In this document: positions 38,588 through 47,860 of the stretch, in pieces
How positions within the stretch are numbered: the stretch's first letter is position 1
Layout of the letters: each line of letters begins with the position of its first letter
From: Actinomycetota bacterium
Lineage (GTDB): Bacteria > Actinomycetota > Thermoleophilia > Gaiellales > Gaiellaceae
Assembly: GCA_013816245.1 (NCBI GenBank)
Contig: JACDEU010000006.1
Span: 16,775-80,774 of the forward strand
Length of the DNA stretch: 64,000 nt
Reading direction: 5' to 3'
Notes under the pieces: generated by a model
What the model was told of the DNA's origin: nothing
What the model saw: the letters and a program-made list of their open reading frames with translations, nothing else
Databases searched by the model: none
Made by a program: the position numbers and the translations under genes

Positions 38588-40174
38588 GTGGCCGCCCTTT
38601 ACCGGAAGTACCGCCCGCAGGACTTCGACGAGGTAGTCGGCCAGGAAGCAATCGTCCGGACGCTCAAGAACGCGATCTCGTCCGGGCAGGTGCGCCAGGC
38701 CTATCTGTTCGCAGGCCCCCGCGGCACCGGTAAGACATCGCTCGCACGCATCCTCGCCAAGGGGCTGAACTGCCTGCAAGGGCCGACGCCGACGCCGGAC
38801 AAGGTCTGCAATCCCTGCGTCACGATCGCGAACGGCAACTCGCTCGACGTGATCGAGATGGATGCCGCGTCTCAGCGGGGGATCGACGATATCCGCGAGA
38901 TCCGGGAGCGAGTGGTGCTCCAGCCTGCCGAGGGCCGGTACAAGGTGTACATCCTCGACGAGGCGCACCAGCTCACCGACGCTGCCTGGAATGCGCTCCT
39001 GAAGCTGATCGAGGAGCCACCGCCGCACCTCGTGTTCGTCTTCTGCACGACCGACCTGTCGAAAGTGCTGCCCACCGTGCGCTCACGCTGCCAGACGTTC
39101 GTCTTCGCGCGACCGCGGCTGCCCGAGCTCGTCCGCCTGCTGCGTCGCGTGGCCGACGGCGAGGAGATCCAGGTGCCTGACCAGGCCCTCGCGCTCGTCG
39201 CCCGCGGTGCGCGCGGCTCGTTCCGCGACGCGGTCTCGACGCTCGACCAGCTCGCATCGGCGACGGAGAAGAACATCACCGTGCAGTCGGTGCTCCAGCT
39301 GCTCGGCGCCGTCGAGGAGGAGGCTCTCTTTCGGCTCTGCGACCTCGTCGTCGACCGCGACACGGCGGGTGCGCTCACGTTCGTGGAGGAGCTGTCGGAG
39401 CAAGGACAGGATCTCGGCCGCCTGGTCGTCGACCTGCTCGAACATCTACGGCATCTCATGCTCGTGCAGCACATGGGTGAGGTACCCGACACGCTGCCCG
39501 TCACCGAAGAGACCCGCGAGCGGCTGCGCGCGCAGGCGAATCAGCTCGGGGAAGCGACGGTGATCCGGCTCGTCGACCTCCTCGCCGTGGCGGTCGAGGA
39601 CATGCGACAGGGCGGTGACCCTCGCCTGCCGCTCGAGCTGGCGCTCGTGAAGGTGACCCGCCCCGGAAGCGACCTGTCGCGCGAGTCTCTCTCCTACCGG
39701 CTCGAACAGCTCGAGACGAGGGGCCACGTCCCGACGGCACCCGTGCCAGGGACAGTCCCTGAGACCCGTCTGGAGCAGGCACCTGTCGAGGCCGTGGCGA
39801 TGGTCGCGCCGCCTTCGCTCGAGCTCGAGCAGCTCCAGGAAGCCTGGCTGCGGACGATTCTCCCCGCCGTCGAGGAACGCTCAATCCCCGCAGCGTCCGT
39901 GCTGCGCGAAGCTCACCCCGCCGGTCTGGCGGAAGACACCCTGACCGTCGAGTTTCCCGCGAGCGCTTCGTTCCACCGGCAGCTGGCGGAGGAGCCGAAG
40001 AACGCGACGCTCCTTGCCGACGCGCTCTACGAAGTGACCGGACGGCACCTCGGCCTCGCGTTCGCCGAAGGCGAGGCGCGACACGACGAGCTCGAGATCG
40101 ACGAGCCCGCCGGCGAGGAAAAGATTCTGGAGCTCGTGAAAGAGACCCTGGACGCCCACGAACGGGAGGATTGA
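38588..40174 (+). CDS. dnaX: DNA polymerase III subunit gamma/tau
   Basis: A 528-residue clamp-loader ATPase: MAALYRKYRPQDFDEVVGQE, Walker A AGPRGTGKTSLARILAKGLN, the zinc site CxGPTPTPDKVCNPC, Walker B VYILDEAHQLTDAAWNALLK and sensor 1 VFVFCTTDLSKVLPTVRSRC. The C-terminal third (from residue 375) is a variable linker and tau-like domain. The linker contains a mini-palindrome at 39748-39760 encoding part of PVPGTVPET. It starts an operon with ybaB, a cNMP-domain gene and probably recR. Confidence 0.96.
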   Translation: MAALYRKYRPQDFDEVVGQEAIVRTLKNAISSGQVRQAYLFAGPRGTGKTSLARILAKGLNCLQGPTPTPDKVCNPCVTIANGNSLDVIEMDAASQRGIDDIREIRERVVLQPAEGRYKVYILDEAHQLTDAAWNALLKLIEEPPPHLVFVFCTTDLSKVLPTVRSRCQTFVFARPRLPELVRLLRRVADGEEIQVPDQALALVARGARGSFRDAVSTLDQLASATEKNITVQSVLQLLGAVEEEALFRLCDLVVDRDTAGALTFVEELSEQGQDLGRLVVDLLEHLRHLMLVQHMGEVPDTLPVTEETRERLRAQANQLGEATVIRLVDLLAVAVEDMRQGGDPRLPLELALVKVTRPGSDLSRESLSYRLEQLETRGHVPTAPVPGTVPETRLEQAPVEAVAMVAPPSLELEQLQEAWLRTILPAVEERSIPAASVLREAHPAGLAEDTLTVEFPASASFHRQLAEEPKNATLLADALYEVTGRHLGLAFAEGEARHDELEIDEPAGEEKILELVKETLDAHERED

Positions 40175-40178
40175 CGCG

Positions 40179-40505
40179 ATGGGCATGGACATGGACAAGT
40201 TGCTGCAACAGGTCGGTCAGATGCAGACCGAGATGCAGAAAGCGCAGGAGGAGCTCGCGAACGAGACCGTGCAGGCGACCTCGGGCGGTGGAATGGTCAC
40301 CGTCGTCGCGAACGGTGCGGGCGAGATCAAGGAAATCAAGATCGATCCGAAGGCGATCGACCCGAAGGATCCGGAGATGCTCGAGGACATGATCCTCGCC
40401 GCTGTCAACGAGGCGGTGCGCTCCGCGCAGAGCTTGATGGAGTCGAAGCTCGGCGGTCTCGCCGGTGGTCTCGGTGGCCTCGGCCTCCCGGGTCTCGGCG
40501 ACTGA
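40179..40505 (+). CDS. YbaB/EbfC nucleoid-associated protein
   Basis: A 108-residue protein: MDKLLQQVGQMQTEMQKAQE, ELANETVQATSGGGMVTVVA, KEIKIDPKAIDPKDPEMLED, with a Gly-rich C-terminal tail GGLAGGLGGLGLPGLG. A DNA-binding dimer of helical hairpin and small beta sheet. It follows dnaX by 4 bp, the conserved dnaX-ybaB-recR order, and its TGA overlaps the next ATG (TGATG). Confidence 0.93.
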   Translation: MGMDMDKLLQQVGQMQTEMQKAQEELANETVQATSGGGMVTVVANGAGEIKEIKIDPKAIDPKDPEMLEDMILAAVNEAVRSAQSLMESKLGGLAGGLGGLGLPGLGD

Positions 40506-40876
40506 TGCGCGACCGGCTGGGAGCACTGGCGCTCTTCGCCGATCTGGACGACGCACAGCTCGAACGGCTGGCCGCGGCGACGTCGGAATTCCATGCGCCC
40601 GCGGGCCAGGCACTGATCGAGCGCGGCAAACCGGGCTCGGGAATCTTTGTCCTCGAACAGGGGCAGGCGAACGTCGAAGCGCCGGAGGGCAAGCGCGAGC
40701 TCGGGCCAGGAGACGTCTTCGGCGAGCGCTCGCTCCTCGGAGACGACATCGAGCGCACGGCACGGGTACGAGCGCAGACAGACGTCCGCTACCTCGCGAT
40801 CGCCCGGCCCGAGATCGAACGGCTCCTGGCCGAGGATCCACGCCTCGCGGACAAGTTCCGCGGGCTCTCGGCCTGA
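40505..40876 (+). CDS. cyclic nucleotide-binding domain protein
   Basis: A 123-residue single CNB (cNMP) domain: LALFADLDDAQLERLAAATS, GQALIERGKPGSGIFVLEQG, then the phosphate-binding-cassette region GPGDVFGERSLLGDDIERTA, RVRAQTDVRYLAIARPEIER. It has no DNA-binding or effector domain. The position between ybaB and recR is unusual. The PBC has GERSLL followed by RTA, close to the consensus needed for cAMP/cGMP binding. It may be a small sensor or adaptor. Confidence 0.85.
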   Translation: MRDRLGALALFADLDDAQLERLAAATSEFHAPAGQALIERGKPGSGIFVLEQGQANVEAPEGKRELGPGDVFGERSLLGDDIERTARVRAQTDVRYLAIARPEIERLLAEDPRLADKFRGLSA

Positions 40877-40885
40877 GCCCGGCCA

Positions 40886-40901
40886 CCCCGGCAATCCGGG
40901 G
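40886..40901 (+). terminator. hairpin between the cNMP gene and recR
   Basis: CCCCGG, loop CAAT, CCGGGG, without a T-tract. It may attenuate read-through from dnaX-ybaB into recR, which has its own -10 box. Confidence 0.5.
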
Positions 40902-40909
40902 CATGTCGG

Positions 40910-40915
40910 CACAAT
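40910..40915 (+). promoter_or_regulatory. leaderless -10 box of recR (CACAAT)
   Basis: CACAAT ends 6 nt before GTG 40922. Confidence 0.4.
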
Positions 40916-40921
40916 AGGCTG

Positions 40922-41515
40922 GTGCTCAGCCCGGCTGTGGAAAACCTCGTCGCCCAACTCTCGCGCCTACCGGGCGTGGGGACGCGCACGGCACACCGGC
41001 TCGCGTTCCACCTGCTGCAGCGGCCGAAGGACGAAGCGCTTGCACTGTCGGCGGCGATCGAGGACGTGAAGAAGCGCGTTCGCTTCTGCAACGAGTGCGG
41101 GAACCTGACCGAGGAAGAGGTGTGCGCCATCTGCCGCGACCAGCGGCGCGACCACACGCTCATCTGCGTCGTCGAGCAACCGGTCGACCTGATCTCCGTC
41201 GAGCGGACGAGTGAGTACCGCGGCCTCTACCACGTGCTCGGCGGTGCGTTGTCACCGCTCGACGGCGTCGAGCCCGAGCATCTGCGCATCGACGAGTTGC
41301 TCGGACGCGTCGAGCGAAACGGCGTTCAGGAAGTCGTCCTCGCAACGAACCCGAACATGACGGGCGAGGCGACGGCGGCATACCTGGCCGACCGCCTGCG
41401 TGGCCGTGTGCGCGTGACGCGCCTTGCGAGCGGCCTCCCCGTTGGCGGTGACCTCGAATATGCAGACGAGGTCACCCTCGGACGCGCGCTCACCGGCAGG
41501 CGGGACATGGCATGA
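40922..41515 (+). CDS. recR: recombination mediator RecR
   Basis: A 197-residue protein: helix-hairpin-helix [20 protein letters not shown], zinc finger [18 protein letters not shown], Toprim domain [20 protein letters not shown], then [20 protein letters not shown]. It acts with RecF/RecO to load RecA at gaps. Its stop overlaps the lysC start (ATGA). Confidence 0.97.
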   Translation: MLSPAVENLVAQLSRLPGVGTRTAHRLAFHLLQRPKDEALALSAAIEDVKKRVRFCNECGNLTEEEVCAICRDQRRDHTLICVVEQPVDLISVERTSEYRGLYHVLGGALSPLDGVEPEHLRIDELLGRVERNGVQEVVLATNPNMTGEATAAYLADRLRGRVRVTRLASGLPVGGDLEYADEVTLGRALTGRRDMA

Positions 41516-42744
41516 CGACCACCGACTACGAAGCCGTTCCCGCAGTCGAGCGCGACGATCCGGCGCTGCACGTCGGCACCGTCGTCATGAAGTTCGGCGG
41601 GAGCTCCGTCGCCGATCCGGAGAAATTGAAGACCGTTGCGCGCCGGCTCGTCGCCGCACGAGAAGGCGGCTCCCGTGTCGTGGCCGTGCTCTCGGCGATG
41701 GGCAGTACGACGGACGAGCTGCTCGACCTCGCACATCAGGTCTCCGAGCGGCCCTCGCCGCGCGAGCTCGACATGCTCATCTCGGTGGGGGAGCGCATCT
41801 CCTGCGCTCTCGCGGCGATGGCGATCCACGACCTCGGCCACGAGGCGATCTCACTCACCGGCTCGCAAGCAGGCATTGTCACCGACACGGTGCACGGCAA
41901 GGCGAAGATCGTCGACGTGCGTGCCCGCCGGATCAACGAAGCCCTCGACGCCGGCCGCATCGTGCTCGTCGCCGGGTTCCAGGGCGTCTCCGCCGTCTCC
42001 TTCGACGTCACCACGCTCGGCCGGGGCGGCTCTGACACGACCGCTGTAGCTCTGGCCGCCGCGCTCGGTGCGCTTGTCTGTGAGATCTACACGGACGTCG
42101 ACGGCGTCTACACCGCGGATCCGAGGCTCGTGCCGAATGCACGCAGGCTTGCTCTCCTCAGCTACGAAGAGATGCTCGAAATGGCCTCCTCGGGCGCCAG
42201 GGTGATGGCAACCCGCTCGATCGAGGTCGCGCGCAGCCACAATGTGAGGCTCCACGTCCGGCCGACGTTCGGCGAGGCAGAAGGGACGTGGATCCGGGAG
42301 GAGGACGAGACGATGCTCGAAAAGGCACTGATCTCGGGAGTCGTGCACCAGCGCGAGGAGACGGTCTACCGCGTCGAGGGCGTGACGCCGGCGCGGCTCT
42401 TCGGAGCGCTGGCCGAGGCGAGCATCAACGTCGACACGATCGTGCAGACGAGCGCCGAGATCGTCTTCTCCGCGCCGGTCGAAGACAGGGCCGACGCGAA
42501 GCGGGCGCTCGATCTCCTGGGCGTGAGCTGGACGGCGCGGGAAGACCTCGGCAAGGTGTCGCTCGTAGGCGCCGGAATGAAGAGCCATCCAGGGGTCGCC
42601 GCAAAGACGTTCGCGACGCTCGAAGCGGCAGGAATCGACGCACCGATCGTCTCCACCTCGCCGATCAAGATCGCCTGCCACGTTCCGAGCGCCGACGTCG
42701 ACCGCGCGGTGCAGGCGCTCCACGAGGCCTTCGAACTTGGCTGA
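41512..42744 (+). CDS. lysC: aspartate kinase
   Basis: A 410-residue kinase: [20 protein letters not shown] at residues 22-41, then [20 protein letters not shown] and [20 protein letters not shown]. Two ACT domains lie at the C-terminus (from residue 275: [19 protein letters not shown], then [20 protein letters not shown]) for feedback control by lysine/threonine. It starts the aspartate family of amino acids and diaminopimelate. Coupled to recR and followed at once by asd. Confidence 0.97.
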   Translation: MTTTDYEAVPAVERDDPALHVGTVVMKFGGSSVADPEKLKTVARRLVAAREGGSRVVAVLSAMGSTTDELLDLAHQVSERPSPRELDMLISVGERISCALAAMAIHDLGHEAISLTGSQAGIVTDTVHGKAKIVDVRARRINEALDAGRIVLVAGFQGVSAVSFDVTTLGRGGSDTTAVALAAALGALVCEIYTDVDGVYTADPRLVPNARRLALLSYEEMLEMASSGARVMATRSIEVARSHNVRLHVRPTFGEAEGTWIREEDETMLEKALISGVVHQREETVYRVEGVTPARLFGALAEASINVDTIVQTSAEIVFSAPVEDRADAKRALDLLGVSWTAREDLGKVSLVGAGMKSHPGVAAKTFATLEAAGIDAPIVSTSPIKIACHVPSADVDRAVQALHEAFELG

Positions 42745-43675
42745 CGCTTCCCGGATCGGCGTCGTCGGCGCGACGGGAGCCGTCGGCACAGTGACGCTCC
42801 AGGTTCTGCGCGAACGTGGCTACGAGAACGTGCGCGCGTTCGCCTCGGCGCGCTCCGCGGGTCGGCAACTTGGCGAGCTGACGGTCGAAGAGGCGACGCC
42901 CGAAGCGCTCGCGGCCGGAGACCTAGACCTCTGTTTGTTCTCCGTCGGCACCGCTGCGTCGCGCGAGCTTGTGCCGCACGCCGTCCGCGGCGGTGCGGTC
43001 GCGATCGACAAGTCCTCTGCGTACCGGTTGCAGGAGGGAATCCCGCTCGTCGTCCCCGAGGTGAACGGCGAGCGAGCCCTCGAGCACGACGGCATCATCG
43101 CCAACCCAAACTGCTGCACGATCCCGCTGACGATGGCGCTGAAGCCCTTGCACGAGGCCGCCGGCCTCGCACGCGTGCGCGTGAGCACCTATCAGTCGGT
43201 GTCCGGTGCCGGCGCCCAGCGGATGGAAGAGTTGCGCGCTACCGGACCCGCCGAGACGGATATCGCAATGGACTGGGATTTCGACGGCGACGAATCGGAC
43301 GAGGAGTCGAAGCTGCGCTCGGAGACACGCAAGATCCTGGAGCTGCCGGAGCTGCCGGTCAGCGCGACGTGCGTACGTGTGCCCGTCATGGTCGGGCACG
43401 CAGAAGCAGTCTGGCTCGAGACGGAGGAAGCGCTTTCGGCGGCGAGCGCGCGCGAGCTCCTCGGACGGGCGTCAGGGGTTCGCGTGCACGAATTCCCGAC
43501 GACGCATGACGCCGTCGGCACGGACGACGTTCTCGTCGGCCGCGTCCGCCGGGATCCGACCGTTGAGAATGGCCTCGTCCTCTTCGTGGTCTGCGACAAC
43601 TTGCGAAAGGGTGCGGCGCTGAACGCGATCCAGATCGCAGAACTCGTCCTCGCGCGCCGCGTCGTAACGGCCTGA
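42737..43675 (+). CDS. asd: [21 protein letters not shown] dehydrogenase
   Basis: A 312-residue NADPH enzyme: [20 protein letters not shown], the catalytic Cys in [40 protein letters not shown] and the His in [20 protein letters not shown]. It reduces aspartyl phosphate made by LysC. TTG 42737 is the start and overlaps lysC by 8 bp. Its own stop overlaps the next gene's possible CTG start (CTGA). Confidence 0.96.
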   Translation: MADASRIGVVGATGAVGTVTLQVLRERGYENVRAFASARSAGRQLGELTVEEATPEALAAGDLDLCLFSVGTAASRELVPHAVRGGAVAIDKSSAYRLQEGIPLVVPEVNGERALEHDGIIANPNCCTIPLTMALKPLHEAAGLARVRVSTYQSVSGAGAQRMEELRATGPAETDIAMDWDFDGDESDEESKLRSETRKILELPELPVSATCVRVPVMVGHAEAVWLETEEALSAASARELLGRASGVRVHEFPTTHDAVGTDDVLVGRVRRDPTVENGLVLFVVCDNLRKGAALNAIQIAELVLARRVVTA

Positions 43676-44091
43676 GCGCCTGGCTCTGGCTCCTCGTCGC
43701 GCTCGGCGCGTGCCTGGCGCTTTGGTTGTCGGTTCTCGTCGCGCTGCTTGCACTCGGTCGTCGTACCGAAGCGCGCGAGCTCGCGCGTTTCATTCCGGAT
43801 TGCATCGTTCTCTTCAAGCGGTTGCTCGGAGACGACCGAGTGCCGCGACGGGCGAAGCTCGCACTCCTGCTCCTCGTTCCGTATCTCGCGCTGCCGTTCG
43901 ACCTCGTGCCGGACTTCATCCCGGTCGCCGGGCAGCTCGACGACGCGATTCTCGTGGCGGCCGCGCTCGCGTATGTTGCCCGCACGGCAGGCCGAGGCGT
44001 CGTCGAGGAGCTCTGGCCGGGATCGGAGGCCGGCTTACGAGTCGCGCTGGCGCTGGTGCCGAAGCCGCCCCGAGCACCGACACGTCCCTAA
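43672..44091 (+). CDS. DUF1232 (YkvA) membrane protein
   Basis: About 139 residues. N-terminal helix WLWLLVALGACLALWLSVLV, then LARFIPDCIVLFKRLLGDDR, and the DUF1232 core AKLALLLLVPYLALPFDLVP then DFIPVAGQLDDAI. Function unknown. No ATG or GTG fits. CTG 43672 overlaps the asd stop as CTGA and gives a full first helix, whereas TTG 43726 would cut the helix in half. Confidence 0.8.
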   Translation: MSAWLWLLVALGACLALWLSVLVALLALGRRTEARELARFIPDCIVLFKRLLGDDRVPRRAKLALLLLVPYLALPFDLVPDFIPVAGQLDDAILVAAALAYVARTAGRGVVEELWPGSEAGLRVALALVPKPPRAPTRP

Positions 44092-44132
44092 CAGCAAGGG
44101 TCTGACCCCAGCCGTTAGGGACACGGCACGGC

Positions 44133-44759
44133 TCAGGGACCGGGCCGCACCGGGGCAGGTGCCGGGGTGAAGGCTTCCTTCACGACGCGCAGGACCTTCT
44201 CGCGCGGGCCTTCCGCGACCGGCACCAATCCGCCGAACTCCAGGCGCGCGAGCTCCACGGACCCGGCGCGTCGCAGGGTCTGAAACCCGAAGTCCGCAAG
44301 AAAGTCCGAAGGAAAGATCGTCTTGTGCACCTGGAAGCGCTCGTACTGCGACTCGCCTTCCCGGTAGCGGTACGCGAAGGTCTCGAGAGCCTTGGCGCCA
44401 CGGTCGCGGGCGTCGCCGATCGCAGCGAGGAACAACGACTGCATCACCCAGGGGCTGGAGGTCTCGACGAGGTACGCGCACGTGACGAGCGCCGCGTCGG
44501 CGGAAGCTGGGCCGGCAGGCAGCTCCGCGGCGCGCGGGAACAGCTCCGCGGGGCCGTACTGCATCGATCCGAGCACGTCGCCGTCTGCGTCGTAGTACAC
44601 GGTTCCCCACGGCCCCCACTCCGTCTCCGCCTTCTCGATCCACTTCCGCTTGTCGGTCGTCCGGCCCGTACGCGACTGCCACCAGACGCAGTCATGGCAC
44701 ACGGTCGGCGCATCCTGCAGCGTGACGCCGGTGAGACCGGTGACCCGCGGTCCGCTCAC
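44133..44759 (-). CDS. GNAT-family N-acetyltransferase
   Basis: A 208-residue GNAT protein. N-terminal CHDCVWWQSRTGRTTDKRKW, then WGTVYYDADGDVLGSMQYGP and the acetyl-CoA region WVMQSLFLAAIGDARDRGAK, followed by ALETFAYRYREGESQYERFQ. The paired Cys near residue 15 may bind metal. Substrate unknown. GTG 44759 overlaps the Asp23 stop (GTGA). Confidence 0.82.
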   Translation of the reverse strand: MSGPRVTGLTGVTLQDAPTVCHDCVWWQSRTGRTTDKRKWIEKAETEWGPWGTVYYDADGDVLGSMQYGPAELFPRAAELPAGPASADAALVTCAYLVETSSPWVMQSLFLAAIGDARDRGAKALETFAYRYREGESQYERFQVHKTIFPSDFLADFGFQTLRRAGSVELARLEFGGLVPVAEGPREKVLRVVKEAFTPAPAPVRPGP

Positions 44760-45046
44760 GCCGGTCCGATCTCGTCCACGATCACGTCGACGGCGTCCGG
44801 CTCGACCTTCGCCATCCGGTCGAGGTATGCGGCAACCCGGCGCTGCACTTCGCGGCCGACCTCGAGAATCGACGCACCCCACTCGACGGCGAGACGGAGC
44901 TCGACCCGTACCCGTCCGTCGTCCTGTGCGATCCGCACGCCTTTGTGTCTGTGCAGCGCACTCTCGACGAGCCCGCGGACCCCGTCGACCTCCCGCGCAG
45001 CGTCCGCGGCATAGCTCGCGAGGATGTCGTTCGAGATCGTCGCCAT
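44756..45046 (-). CDS. Asp23/Gls24 family protein
   Basis: A 96-residue alkaline-shock-type protein: ILASYAADAAREVDGVRGLV, RVELRLAVEWGASILEVGRE, VQRRVAAYLDRMAKVEPDAV, DVIVDEI. Members coat the membrane or link to envelope stress. It lies between the metallophosphoesterase and the GNAT gene with overlapping start and stop codons. Confidence 0.88.
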   Translation of the reverse strand: MATISNDILASYAADAAREVDGVRGLVESALHRHKGVRIAQDDGRVRVELRLAVEWGASILEVGREVQRRVAAYLDRMAKVEPDAVDVIVDEIGPA

Positions 45047-45870
45047 CAGGGGCGTTGTAGCACCAGTTCCGTCGCCTCGGGTCGCGCGAAGAACCGAAAC
45101 GGGACGAAGGTCGTCCCCAGGCCGGGAGACACGTGCATCGTCCCGCCAGGCCGCTCGTAGAGACCTGTGGTGTAGCGGGTCCCCGGGTGGGCGAAGCGGA
45201 ATTTCCGGCCGTGGCCGAGCGGCAGCGCGATCTGTCCGTCGTGCATGTGGCCGCTGAGCACCAGGTCGAACGCACCCGGCGGCAACAAGCTGAGGACGTA
45301 GGGGAAGTGGCAGAGCAGGATCCGTAGGTCGGCATCCTCGTCGACGAGCTCCCAGGGGCGCGATCGGCCCTGCCAGTAGACGCGCGGATCGACGCCGACG
45401 ATCTGCACCCGGCGGCCTCGCAGCTCGACAGTCTCGGCCTCGTCGACGAGCAGCCGCGCCGGCGAGAGATCGGTCAGGCCGGCCGAGCGAGAGAACGGAT
45501 CACGGCTGTGCTCGACGTCGTGATTGCCGAGAACGACATACGCCTGACCGAGGCGGGCGAGGTGCTCCCGCAACAGCGTCTCGCCACTCGGACGCGAGAC
45601 GAGGTCGCCCGTGACGGCCACTAGATCGGGCCGCCGCTCTCTGGCCCAGTCCACGGCTCGCTCGGCGGCGACGGCGCCGCGAGAAGGCAAGCCGAAGTGG
45701 AAGTCCGAGAGGTGGGCGATTCGCAGCCCGACGAGCTCCTCTGGTAGCCGCGGCAACACAACGTCGAGCGTTCGCAGCCGCACCCAGCCGGCCTCGAACC
45801 AGCCCCAACCGACGGCGGCCCCGGCGACGCCGCCCACCACGGTCCCGGCGCGAGACCGAAAGCCGGTCAG
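45046..45870 (-). CDS. membrane-anchored metallophosphoesterase
   Basis: About 274 residues. N-terminal basic residues and helix (TVVGGVAGAAVGWGWFEAGW), then a calcineurin-like fold: HLSDFHFG, VTGDLVSR, LGNHDVEH, CHFPYVLSLL, SGHMHDGQIALP, all metal ligands intact. Related to YkuE/YaeI phosphodiesterases that act near the membrane. The only start that keeps the basic residues before the helix is CTG 45870, overlapping the upstream stop as CTGA; GTG 45840 is the conventional alternative. Confidence 0.87.
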   Translation of the reverse strand: MTGFRSRAGTVVGGVAGAAVGWGWFEAGWVRLRTLDVVLPRLPEELVGLRIAHLSDFHFGLPSRGAVAAERAVDWARERRPDLVAVTGDLVSRPSGETLLREHLARLGQAYVVLGNHDVEHSRDPFSRSAGLTDLSPARLLVDEAETVELRGRRVQIVGVDPRVYWQGRSRPWELVDEDADLRILLCHFPYVLSLLPPGAFDLVLSGHMHDGQIALPLGHGRKFRFAHPGTRYTTGLYERPGGTMHVSPGLGTTFVPFRFFARPEATELVLQRP

Positions 45871-46751
45871 ACTTCGAGCTTCTCGAGTACCGGCGTGACC
45901 GGCACGACGTGGCGTTTGAACTTGAGCTCCGACTCCTCGAGCCCGGCGGCGACACCGACGAGCTGCGAGAGGTGGAGAATCGGCATAGCGAAGTCTTTGC
46001 CGGTCGCGGCCTTCAGCTTCGACTGCCACGCGTCGAGCGAGAGATGACAGAGCGGGCACGGCGTGACGATCGCGTCGGCACCGGCCTCCTTTGCCTGCTC
46101 GATCGGCTGGATCAGCTCGCCGAGCGCAGTCTCCTCGCGCGCCTGGATGATCGGGAAGCCACAGCACTTGACCTTGGCCGGGTAATCGATCGCCGTTCCA
46201 CCGCAGGCCTCGATGATCCGTTCGAGCGACCACGGCCGGTCGGGATCCTCGAAGCCGAGCAGCTTCGACGGCCGCAAGATCTGGCAGCCGTAGAACGGTG
46301 CGATCTTGAGGCCTTTGAGGCCCTTGTGGGCCGACTGCTTCAGCAGCTCGTACCCCTCGCCTTCGGCGATTTCCCAGAGCAGGTGCCGAACCTCGACGTT
46401 GCCGCTGTACGGCGGAACGCCGACACGTTCGAGGTTGTTGCTCACGCGCTCGCGCAGGCCGTCGTCGTTCTTCAGCTGCCAATTCGCCTGCCTGAGATTC
46501 AAAGTGCAGACGTTGCACACAGTCAGGAGCTCGTCGCAGCCGGCGGCCTCTGCGTAAGCCAGGATGCGCGCGTTCAGATGGAGGTAGTAGTCCGGCTCCG
46601 CTTCGTGGATGTCACCTGCGCCGCAGCAGGTCACCGTCTCGAGCTCGACGAGGTCGAGGCCGACCTTGGGAGCGAGCGCTTGGGTCGACGAGTCGAGCTC
46701 CTTCGCCGAGAGCGAGGCGAGGCACCCCTTGTAGTACGCGACCCTTTTCAT
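45867..46751 (-). CDS. CCG-domain subunit of succinate dehydrogenase (SdhE/HdrB-like)
   Basis: A 294-residue protein with two cysteine-rich CCG domains: YYKGCLASL with VTCCGAGD and CNVCTLNL; then YGCQILRPS, KCCGFPI and PCPLCHLSLD. This matches HdrB and the third subunit of non-classical (type E) succinate:quinone reductases, where CCG domains bind an unusual Fe-S cluster and replace classical haem anchors. It sits directly after sdhB, which supports this role rather than heterodisulphide reductase. Confidence 0.85.
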   Translation of the reverse strand: MKRVAYYKGCLASLSAKELDSSTQALAPKVGLDLVELETVTCCGAGDIHEAEPDYYLHLNARILAYAEAAGCDELLTVCNVCTLNLRQANWQLKNDDGLRERVSNNLERVGVPPYSGNVEVRHLLWEIAEGEGYELLKQSAHKGLKGLKIAPFYGCQILRPSKLLGFEDPDRPWSLERIIEACGGTAIDYPAKVKCCGFPIIQAREETALGELIQPIEQAKEAGADAIVTPCPLCHLSLDAWQSKLKAATGKDFAMPILHLSQLVGVAAGLEESELKFKRHVVPVTPVLEKLEV

Positions 46752-47860
46752 CCTTCTGCAGGAGGCGGCTCAACCCCCGGTTGCACTTCGGGATCGCTCG
46801 TCTTCACGCCGGCCTGCTCGGTGAACTCGATCCGGCCGAGCGCATGTTCGCCCTGCACGATCCCGAGCGCCCCGTCGCGTCCCTGCTCTTTCACCAGTGA
46901 ATAGAGCCGGCGCGACTCGTTCACGCGCTCCGCGACATGCGGTGGGATCGGCGGCGGAACCTTGCCACGCTTCAGGAGGCCGATCGCGAACTTCGTCTGC
47001 TTGATCGCCTCGACGATTCCCTGCGTCTTCGGAACGAGCTCTGTCTCGCGCAGCCAGCCTGTCGTTTTCGCGGAGGTCACGAACCACTTCGCGTGCTTCG
47101 CGCCCATGTCGTGGTCGATCCCTTCCTTGATCGACTCGGCGCCCAGCTTCGCAATCGCGTCGCGCGGATCGACTCCCTTGGGACAGCGCTCATTGCAGAA
47201 GTAACAGCGCGTGCAGTCCCAGATGCCGTGCTCGTCGTTGTAGTCCTCGAGGCGCGTCACGTTTGCCTGGTCGCGTGCGTCGCCCACGAAGCGCATACCC
47301 TTGGCGAGCGCCGCCGGCCCGAAGAACTCGGGATCGGACTCCATCGAGTTGCACTCGGAGACGCAGCAGCCGCACATGATGCAAAGCGCCTCCTTATGGA
47401 TCACGTTCATCTTCTCCTGCGAGACGCGCCACTCTTTCTCGGGCGGCTCCTCGTAGCCGGGGTCGAGCCACGGCTTCATCCTGCGGATCTTGTCCCAGAA
47501 CGGTTCCATGTCCACGACCAGGTCCTTGCGCACCGGCAGATTCCCCATCGCCGAGATCACGGGCACGTGGCCGGACTTCGCGATGTCGTACATGCGCGTC
47601 TTGCACGCAAGCACCGCAGCGCCGTCCATGCGCATCCCGCAGGAGCCGCAGATCATCATCCGGCAGCTCTTGCGGTACGCGAGCGTCCCGTCGTGCTTGT
47701 CCTTGATGATGTCGAGGACATCGAGGAGGGTCACCCAGTCCGGGGCCTCGACCTCGTAGCGCTTCAGCTCCTTGTCGCCTGTCACGGCGTCGTAGCGCCA
47801 GATCTTCAGCGCGATCTCGATCGTGGTGGAGCCCGGTGCCGGAGCCAGGTCCGTGTGCAC
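46748..47860 (-). CDS. sdhB: succinate dehydrogenase iron-sulfur subunit
   Basis: A 370-residue subunit, longer than the usual 240-260. The N-terminal [2Fe-2S] ferredoxin domain has YRKSCRMMICGSCGMRMDG and LACKTRM. The C-terminal clusters are ALCIMCGCCVSECNSME and CTRCYFCNERCPKGVDPRDA. A C-terminal extension of about 100 residues is charged and ends in a Pro-rich tail. It passes electrons from SdhA to quinone through the CCG subunit. GTG 47860 overlaps the sdhA stop (TAGTG). Confidence 0.95.
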   Translation of the reverse strand: MHTDLAPAPGSTTIEIALKIWRYDAVTGDKELKRYEVEAPDWVTLLDVLDIIKDKHDGTLAYRKSCRMMICGSCGMRMDGAAVLACKTRMYDIAKSGHVPVISAMGNLPVRKDLVVDMEPFWDKIRRMKPWLDPGYEEPPEKEWRVSQEKMNVIHKEALCIMCGCCVSECNSMESDPEFFGPAALAKGMRFVGDARDQANVTRLEDYNDEHGIWDCTRCYFCNERCPKGVDPRDAIAKLGAESIKEGIDHDMGAKHAKWFVTSAKTTGWLRETELVPKTQGIVEAIKQTKFAIGLLKRGKVPPPIPPHVAERVNESRRLYSLVKEQGRDGALGIVQGEHALGRIEFTEQAGVKTSDPEVQPGVEPPPAEG

